From JABDIP01 sp965250245 (GTDB lineage Bacteria > Pseudomonadota > Alphaproteobacteria > DSM-16000 > Inquilinaceae), in assembly GCA_965250245.1 (NCBI GenBank), contig OZ252296.1, positions 3,782,001-3,846,000 of the forward strand: a DNA stretch of 64,000 nucleotides, read 5' to 3'. Position 1 is the stretch's first letter. Every line of letters begins with the position of its first letter. This document shows, piece by piece, positions 59,127-64,000 of the stretch. The notes below the pieces were generated by a model, which worked only from the letters and a program-made list of their open reading frames with translations, was not told the origin of the DNA and made no database searches. Position numbers and translations under genes: made by a program.

Positions 59127-60146
59127 TCATGCGTCGACCTTGTCCGGCATGATCGCCGACACCGCCTCGGTCACCGAGGAGGCGTTGGGGATATAGAGAT
59201 CCTCCAGCGACGAGGCGAAGGGCACCGGAATGTGCGGCGGGCTCACCATCTTCACCGGCGCCTTCAGGTGCTCGAAGGCGTCCTGGGCCACCTGCGCGGC
59301 GATGTCGGTCGCCATGTTGCAGCGCGGGCTGGATTCGTCGACGACGACCAGCCGGCCGGTGTTCTCCACGCTCTCCAGGATGGTGTCGATGTCCAGCGGC
59401 GATGTCGTGCGCGGGTCGATCACCTCGCATTCGACGCCCTTGGCCGACAGGCCCTCGGCCGCCTCCATGGCGATATGGACCATGCGCGACAGGGCAACGA
59501 TGGTCACGTCGTCGCCGTCACGGACGATGTTGGCCTCGCCGAACGGGATCTTGTAGGGCTCGTCCGGCACCTCTTCTTCCATGTCGTAGAGCATCTTGTG
59601 CTCGAAGAAGACCACCGGGTCGTCGTCGCGGATCGCCTGGATCAGCAAGCCCTTGGCCTCGTACGGCCCGGACGGCATGACGCATTTCAGCCCGGGGATG
59701 TGGGTGAAGATCGGATAGAGGCACTGGCTGTGCTGGGCGGCGGCGCGGAAGCCGGCGCCGATCATGGTGCGGATCACCATGGGCGTGACCGCCTTGCCGC
59801 CGAACATGTAGCGGAACTTGGCGGCCTGGTTGTAGATCTGGTCGAAGCAGACGCCCATGAAGTCGACGAACATCAGCTCGGCGACGGGGCGCAGGCCGGT
59901 GGCGGCGGCCCCGGCAGCGGCGCCGACGAAGCCGGATTCGGTGATCGGCGTATCGAGCACCCGGGTCCGGCCGAATTTCGCTTCCAGTCCCTTGGTGACG
60001 CCCAGCGGGCCGCCCCAGGCGTCGTCCTCTCCGGGCGCGCCTGCGCCGCCGGCAACGTCCTCGCCCATCAGCACGACGGTCTCGTCGCGCTCCATTTCCT
60101 GCATCAGCGCCTCGTTGATGGCCTGACGATAGGACTTCTTTGACAT
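59127..60146 (-). CDS. acoB: Acetoin/2-oxoacid dehydrogenase E1 beta subunit
   Basis: A 339-residue transketolase-fold E1 beta subunit. Conserved blocks: YRQAINEALMQEMERDETVVLMGEDV at the N-terminus, VLDTPITESGFVGAAAGAAATGLRPVAELMFVDF, GLLIQAIRDDDPVVFFEHK and the C-terminal IPVPFASSLEDLYIP. It forms the TPP-dependent decarboxylase with AcoA, and the partner E2 is AcoC. Pyruvate dehydrogenase subunits look similar; the AcoC-type E2 favours an acetoin or alternative substrate. It is 31 bases downstream of acoA. Confidence 0.9.
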   Translation of the reverse strand: MSKKSYRQAINEALMQEMERDETVVLMGEDVAGGAGAPGEDDAWGGPLGVTKGLEAKFGRTRVLDTPITESGFVGAAAGAAATGLRPVAELMFVDFMGVCFDQIYNQAAKFRYMFGGKAVTPMVIRTMIGAGFRAAAQHSQCLYPIFTHIPGLKCVMPSGPYEAKGLLIQAIRDDDPVVFFEHKMLYDMEEEVPDEPYKIPFGEANIVRDGDDVTIVALSRMVHIAMEAAEGLSAKGVECEVIDPRTTSPLDIDTILESVENTGRLVVVDESSPRCNMATDIAAQVAQDAFEHLKAPVKMVSPPHIPVPFASSLEDLYIPNASSVTEAVSAIMPDKVDA

Positions 60147-60177
60147 GATCGTACCCTCGTGAAATCGGTCGCGGCGG

Positions 60178-61146
60178 TCAGTAGGACACGTAGACGTCGG
60201 TCAGCAGGTCGGCCTTCGACGGCATCGGGGCCGCCTTGGACTCGCTCACCGACTGGTCGATCTCGGCCTTGGCGGCCGCGTCGATCTCGTCCAGCTGTTC
60301 CGCTTCCAGCAGGCCGGCTTCGGTGACCCGCTGACGGAAGATGTCCAGGCAGTCGATGGTGGCGCGCAGCTTCTCCACCTCGCCATCGCCGCGATAGGTC
60401 TGGGCATCGCCCTCGAAATGGCCGTAGTAGCGGTTGAGCTTGACCTCGACCAGGCTCGGCCCGTCGCCGTTGCGGGCCCGCTCGATGACCTCGCGGGCGA
60501 CGTCGTAGACGGCAAAGAAGTCGTGCCCGTCGACCTGGTGGCCCGGCATGCCGAAGGCCTCGGCCCGCTTGACGATCTCGCCGGACGAGACCGACCAGCT
60601 GCTGGCCGTGGACTCCGCATAGCCGTTGTTCTCGAAGACGAAGACCGCCGGCAGCTCCCACACCGTGGCCAGGTTCATCGCCTCGAACGTCGTGCCCTGG
60701 TTGGAGCCGCCGTCGCCGACGAAGGCGATCGCCACGCCGCCGGTGCCCAGCGTCTTGGCCGACAGGGCCGCGCCACAGATCAGCGGCGGCCCGCCGCCGA
60801 CGATGCCGTTGGCGCCCATCATGCCCTTGGACAGATCGGCGATGTGCATGGAGCCGCCCTTGCCGCCGCACAGTCCGTCCTTGCGGCCGTAGATCTCCAT
60901 CATCATACCGCGGACGTCGCAGCCCTTGGCGATGCAGTGGCCGTGGCCGCGATGGGTGCTGGCGATGCGGTCCCGATCGTCAAGCTGTGAGCAGAAACCG
61001 ACGGCGGAGGCTTCCTCGCCGGCGTAGAGATGCACGAAACCGGGTATCTCGCCGGTGGCGAATTCATTGTGCACACGATCCTCGAACTCGCGGATCGTGC
61101 GCATGGCACGGTAAGCCTTGAGCAGTTCTTCCCTGCTGAGCTGCAT
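60178..61146 (-). CDS. acoA: Acetoin/2-oxoacid dehydrogenase E1 alpha subunit
   Basis: A 322-residue E1 alpha subunit. The thiamine-diphosphate motif GDG-(about 26)-NN is present as VGDGGSNQGTTFEAMNLATVWELPAVFVFENNGY, and RGHGHCIAKGCD and GGKGGSMH match the active-site loops of this family. It pairs with AcoB. The ATG at 61146 has GGGAGG upstream; a start at 61179 is less likely. It is the first gene of the run acoA-acoB-acoC, which is followed on the same strand by the ABC sugar importer; the 168-base upstream region has a LacI-type operator at 61266-61279. Confidence 0.9.
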   Translation of the reverse strand: MQLSREELLKAYRAMRTIREFEDRVHNEFATGEIPGFVHLYAGEEASAVGFCSQLDDRDRIASTHRGHGHCIAKGCDVRGMMMEIYGRKDGLCGGKGGSMHIADLSKGMMGANGIVGGGPPLICGAALSAKTLGTGGVAIAFVGDGGSNQGTTFEAMNLATVWELPAVFVFENNGYAESTASSWSVSSGEIVKRAEAFGMPGHQVDGHDFFAVYDVAREVIERARNGDGPSLVEVKLNRYYGHFEGDAQTYRGDGEVEKLRATIDCLDIFRQRVTEAGLLEAEQLDEIDAAAKAEIDQSVSESKAAPMPSKADLLTDVYVSY

Positions 61147-61265
61147 GCGATCCTCCCTAAGCGGCCCCCAATCGCGCATGGGCGGCCATGATCGGCTATG
61201 TCGGTTTCGTTCGCAGTTTTCTAATTATCTGGCGCCGGGTGCCGCGAAACCGACCGATGTTACCG

Positions 61266-61279
61266 TTAAAACGTTTCAA
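61266..61279. promoter_or_regulatory. LacI-family-type operator upstream of acoA
   Basis: TTAAAACGTTTCAA contains the AAACGTTT palindrome typical of LacI-family operators, here with T/A-rich flanks in a GC-rich region. It is about 120 bases upstream of the acoA start and downstream of the SMP-30 gene end. No LacI-type regulator gene is in the window. It may repress the aco-ABC transporter run in the absence of an inducing sugar. Confidence 0.45.
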
Positions 61280-61314
61280 TGGGCAACGGGTTGCATGCGC
61301 GATCAAGCACTTGG

Positions 61315-62190
61315 TCAGCCCGCGAAGCGCGGTTCCGGCAGCCCGGCGGTCTCGACGTCCAGGGCGAACAGCCCGCCGGCCAGCGGGCCGCGCTCAAGTG
61401 CTGCGGCATCGAGATGGATCGAGGCCGAGGTGACATAGAGCGTCTTCAGATCCGGGCCGCCCAGCATGCAGCTCGTGGGGCGCTGCACCGGCATCACCAC
61501 CTCCCGGTCGATCCGGCCGGAGGGGTCGTAGCGCACGATGCGCCAGCCATCCCAGACCGCCGACCAGACATAGCCCTCGGAGTCGACGGTCAGCCCGTCC
61601 GGATAGCCCGCACCCTCGGGCACCTCGGCGAAGACCCGACGGTTCGCGATGGCGCCGCTGCCCGGATCGAAATCGTAGGCCCAGATCGTACGCACCGGGG
61701 AATCCGTGAAATACATCGTGCGGTCGTCGGGGCTCCAGCCGATGCCGTTGGAGACGGTCGCGCCATCCTGCATCGACTGGACCGACCCGCCCGGGTCGAG
61801 GCGATACAAGGTGCCCAGCGGCTCGGCCTCGGCATCGTTCAGGGTGCCGGCCCAGAACCGACCCTGGCGGTCGGCCGCCCCGTCATTGAAGCGATTGTTG
61901 GGAAGGTTGGCTTCCGGATCGGATTGTTGGGTGACGGCCCCGGTCTCCAGATCGAGAAAGGCGAAGCCGGTCCTGAGCGCCACGACCATGCCGCCCTGCT
62001 CGCGCAAGGCCATGCTGCCGATGTCGCTCGGCAGCGGCCAATGCCCGGTCTGGCCTTCGGTTGGATTGAAGCGGTAGATCGCCGGCCGCTTGATATCGAG
62101 CCAGTAGAGCACGCCCTCCACCGGGCTCCAGACCGGCCCCTCACCTAGAATCGCATCCGCCTGCTGAACGCACCGCACCTCGTCCGACAT
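61315..62190 (-). CDS. SMP-30/gluconolactonase family protein
   Basis: A 291-residue six-bladed beta-propeller lactonase. Motifs: AILGEGPVWSPVEGVLYWLD (metal-binding Glu), NRFNDGAADRQGRFWAGTL (Asn/Asp), SNGIGWSPDDRTMYFTDS (Asp) and YPDGLTVDSEGYVWSAVW. Such enzymes hydrolyse aldonolactones with a divalent metal in sugar-acid pathways. It lies between the SDR and acoA genes on the same strand and likely serves the same catabolic region. The start at 62190 (MSDEVRC) gives the family length. Confidence 0.9.
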   Translation of the reverse strand: MSDEVRCVQQADAILGEGPVWSPVEGVLYWLDIKRPAIYRFNPTEGQTGHWPLPSDIGSMALREQGGMVVALRTGFAFLDLETGAVTQQSDPEANLPNNRFNDGAADRQGRFWAGTLNDAEAEPLGTLYRLDPGGSVQSMQDGATVSNGIGWSPDDRTMYFTDSPVRTIWAYDFDPGSGAIANRRVFAEVPEGAGYPDGLTVDSEGYVWSAVWDGWRIVRYDPSGRIDREVVMPVQRPTSCMLGGPDLKTLYVTSASIHLDAAALERGPLAGGLFALDVETAGLPEPRFAG

Positions 62191-62273
62191 CGCCTGGTCC
62201 CCCGCACATCGCCCCCCAGCCCGGCGATGGTGGCGCAGTCCAATAATGCGAAGCAAGCGGCAGCATTGCTACT

Positions 62274-63068
62274 TTATTCCGGCAGCACGACCCCGATCTT
62301 GGCCATCAGGCCGCCATCGACCTTGTATTCGCCGCCAGTGCAGAAGGACGCGCGCGGGCCGGCCAGGAAGGCGATCAGTTCGGCCACCTCCTCGATGCGG
62401 CCGACCCGGCCGATCGGGTGCATGGCGCCCCAGCTCGCGACGGTCTCGTCCTCGGTCTTGTCGCCCTTGTTCTCCGAGGCGGCGAAACGCAGCATCGGCG
62501 TGTCGATGGAGCCGGGGCAGACGGCATTGACGCGGATGTTGTCGGCGGCGTGGTCCTGGGCCATGGCGCGGGTCAGGGCCAGCATGCCACCCTTGCTGGC
62601 GGCATAGGCGGCGACATTGGTCTGGCAGGCCAGGCCCTGCACCGAGGCGATGTTGACGATCGCCCCGCCGCCGCGCCGGCGCATTTCCGGAATGGCGAAA
62701 TGGGCCATGCGGTAGGCGCCGGTCAGGTTGACGCTGAGCACCTGCTCCCAGGCCGCCTCGTCCATGGTCTCGACGGTGCCGTAAGGCTGGATGGCGGCAG
62801 AGTTGACCAGAATGTCGACGCCGCCGAACCGGTCGGCCGCGAAGGCGATAGCGTCGCGACAGGAGTCCATCGACGCGACATCCGCGACCCTGGCTGCCGC
62901 GCTCAGACCCGCCGCGGTCAAACCGGCCTCGGCCTCGCGAAGGGGGCCATCTTCATGGCCGCACAGCACGACGCTTGCACCATCTTTGGCAAAGCGTCGC
63001 GCGGCACCCAACCCGATGCCGGTCCCGCCACCGGTGATCACCGCGACCTTGCCCTCGAATTCGCCCAT
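62274..63068 (-). CDS. SDR family oxidoreductase
   Basis: A 264-residue classical short-chain dehydrogenase: cofactor motif TGGGTGIG (12-19), NAG-equivalent NSAAIQPYG, catalytic Ser in IVNIASVQGLACQTN and Tyr-x3-Lys in VAAYAASKGGML, and C-terminal GGEYKVDGGLMAKIG. In this neighbourhood (lactonase, sugar importer, IolC-like gene) it probably oxidises a sugar or polyol, but the substrate is not determinable. The ATG at 63068 is followed closely by the nucleotide-binding fold. Confidence 0.9.
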   Translation of the reverse strand: MGEFEGKVAVITGGGTGIGLGAARRFAKDGASVVLCGHEDGPLREAEAGLTAAGLSAAARVADVASMDSCRDAIAFAADRFGGVDILVNSAAIQPYGTVETMDEAAWEQVLSVNLTGAYRMAHFAIPEMRRRGGGAIVNIASVQGLACQTNVAAYAASKGGMLALTRAMAQDHAADNIRVNAVCPGSIDTPMLRFAASENKGDKTEDETVASWGAMHPIGRVGRIEEVAELIAFLAGPRASFCTGGEYKVDGGLMAKIGVVLPE

Positions 63069-63097
63069 GGATGTTGTCCTCCGGAAGTCTTCTTTGA

Positions 63098-63240
63098 CCC
63101 CTCACCTTCCCACGGCTTCGCCGCAGGTCCCTTCCTCTCCCACAAGGGGAGAGGGGAAACAACAACGGCATGCCTAGATTGCCCCTCTCCCCTTGTGGGA
63201 GAGGGAGGGACCCGACGCGAAGCGTTGGGAGGGTGAGGGG
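63098..63240. repeat. Intergenic inverted repeat, family C, copy 2
   Basis: Arms 63098-63156 and 63182-63240, each with CCCCTCACC outside and CTCTCCC/GGGAGAG inside, resembling 16053-16176. It occupies most of the 205-base space between the SDR gene and the IolC-like gene. Confidence 0.75.
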
Positions 63241-63273
63241 TTTCACGACAACTCTGCCCGGCGTCAGCCGGGC

Positions 63274-64000
63274 TCAACCGCTGCGCAGGCCGCGCCAGAT
63301 GTCGATGAGGTTGCGGTAGTTGGCGGCCATGCGGTCGACGGCGGCGGCATCGTCGAGGCGGCCGGCGAACCAGTCCTCCGCCGTGGTGCCGAAGATGGTG
63401 CGGCCGACGGCGAAGCCCTTGCAGAGCGGCTGTTTCGCCGCGACCGCGAAGCTTGCCTTGAGCTCCTCCGCCGGCGCGTCGAGGCCAAGCAGCAGGATGC
63501 CGCGGCAATGCGGATCGTTCTCTCCGATCACCCGCTGGATTTTGGCCCAGCCCTCCTCACTGGCCGAAGGCAGCTTCCACCAGTCGGGATACACCCCGAT
63601 CTCGTAGAAGCGCTGGAGCGACCGCGCCACCGTGAGGTCGTCGGACGGCATGTCCTTGGGCGGGATGACCTCCAGCAGCAGCTCGTGGCTGGTCTCGCGG
63701 CAGGCCTCGAACAGGGTCGCGACCTGGCGCTCCTGCTCGGCGCGCAGCGCCGCGTCATGGTCCGGGTGATAGAACACTAGGCACTTCACGACATGTTCGA
63801 CCGGCCACTCCCGAAGCGTCACGCCGACATCGGCGCCGCCCTCGAAGCGCAGCGGAATGGAGCCCGGCAATTCGATCGGCCGGCCGATCCAGCAGCCGGA
63901 ACCGGTCGCCTCAAACAGGGCACCGCGGCCCAGCCGGCCGTCCAGCAGGATGCCGAAAGAGGGCAGCACGCCGCCGGCCTTGCGCGCCGCCTTCCAGGCC
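63274..64000 (-). CDS. iolC: IolC-type protein, DUF2090 C-terminal domain (cut by window end)
   Basis: The visible 242 residues are the C-terminal DUF2090 domain of the bifunctional 5-dehydro-2-deoxygluconokinase / phosphogluconate aldolase type (IolC-IolJ fusion) in myo-inositol catabolism. The frame is open to the window edge (AWKAARKAGGVLPSFGILLDGRLG), so the N-terminal PfkB kinase part would lie outside; the GTG at 63969 is not the real start. Blocks: HVVKCLVFYHPDHDAALRAEQERQ, LLLEVIPPKD, GVYPDWWKLPSA and CKGFAVGRTIFG. If no kinase domain lies beyond the edge, it would be a stand-alone DUF2090 protein. Confidence 0.75.
   Translation of the reverse strand, partial: AWKAARKAGGVLPSFGILLDGRLGRGALFEATGSGCWIGRPIELPGSIPLRFEGGADVGVTLREWPVEHVVKCLVFYHPDHDAALRAEQERQVATLFEACRETSHELLLEVIPPKDMPSDDLTVARSLQRFYEIGVYPDWWKLPSASEEGWAKIQRVIGENDPHCRGILLLGLDAPAEELKASFAVAAKQPLCKGFAVGRTIFGTTAEDWFAGRLDDAAAVDRMAANYRNLIDIWRGLRSG

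Noticed and set aside
1..64000. CRISPR arrays, tRNA or rRNA genes, insertion sequences, prophage or plasmid genes
   Set aside because: No spaced direct repeats of CRISPR type, no tRNA T-arm/acceptor patterns, and no transposase or integrase genes were found on either strand.

Overview
The window is high-GC DNA with dense, often ATG-A coupled genes. It carries families typical of Alphaproteobacteria: orphan and complete TRAP transporters, ligase-associated repair genes, a singlet-oxygen/modified-fatty-acid cluster, a Zur-like regulator, SuyAB/SlcC/ComC, and a DUF2090 IolC. A Rhodospirillales-like free-living heterotroph is the best guess, by inference only. No rRNA, tRNA, CRISPR array, transposase or phage gene was seen.

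Layout. 1-3.2 kb: a truncated TraB/GumN protein, a HEAT-like protein and pseudouridine catabolism (psuK-psuG). 3.2-5.5 kb (minus): haloalkane dehalogenase, a VOC protein and MTA/SAH nucleosidase. 5.7-8.9 kb: the ligase-associated helicase and PdeM nuclease. 9-16 kb: an operon-like run of photolyase, FAD oxidoreductase, DUF1365, Cfa/UfaM-type methyltransferase, MFS transporter and DUF3833 lipoprotein, preceded by a sequence matching the RpoE/ChrR-type ECF promoter. Related SDR, NTF2-like and DUF6134 genes follow on the other strand. 18-21 kb: Zur-like regulator, DOPA-dioxygenase-like protein, an orphan TRAP binding protein and a 758-base gap holding three consecutive hairpins. 21-24 kb: a PEP-carboxylase-like protein whose catalytic motifs are degraded. 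24-27 kb: a PhnD-like binding protein with a HAMP/PAS histidine kinase.

27-36 kb is the most interesting region. On the minus strand lies suyA-suyB-slcC-comC, which interconverts sulfolactate enantiomers and splits (R)-sulfolactate to pyruvate and sulfite. Next to it, on the plus strand, are a GntR regulator, a YihV-like sulfofructose kinase, a LacD/YihT-like class I aldolase and a fucose-isomerase-family protein. The palindrome TCTTATATAAGA lies at the suyA/gntR divergence, and two near copies lie in front of the kinase operon, so one regulator may control both halves. Together these suggest a sulfo-EMP-type route from sulfoquinovose that continues to C3 desulfonation. Only sulfolactaldehyde oxidation and the sulfoquinovosidase are not visible.

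36-43 kb: a di-haem peroxidase, a Sel1 protein, a complete TRAP transporter (dctPMQ) and a Gfo/Idh/MocA dehydrogenase. 43-48 kb: pepN, then an AT-rich two-gene island (membrane GAF-like protein plus methyltransferase), then a secreted Cys-rich five-repeat protein. 49-54 kb: an MBL/rhodanese pair around an AT-rich palindrome, a UxaA/GarD dehydratase, DUF2314, cupin, and an AbiEii-type toxin-antitoxin pair. 54-64 kb (minus): an acetoin-dehydrogenase-like complex (acoABC) followed by an ABC sugar importer without its ATPase, an SMP-30 lactonase, an SDR, and the DUF2090 end of an IolC-type protein cut by the window edge. Three families of dispersed palindromic repeats sit between genes.
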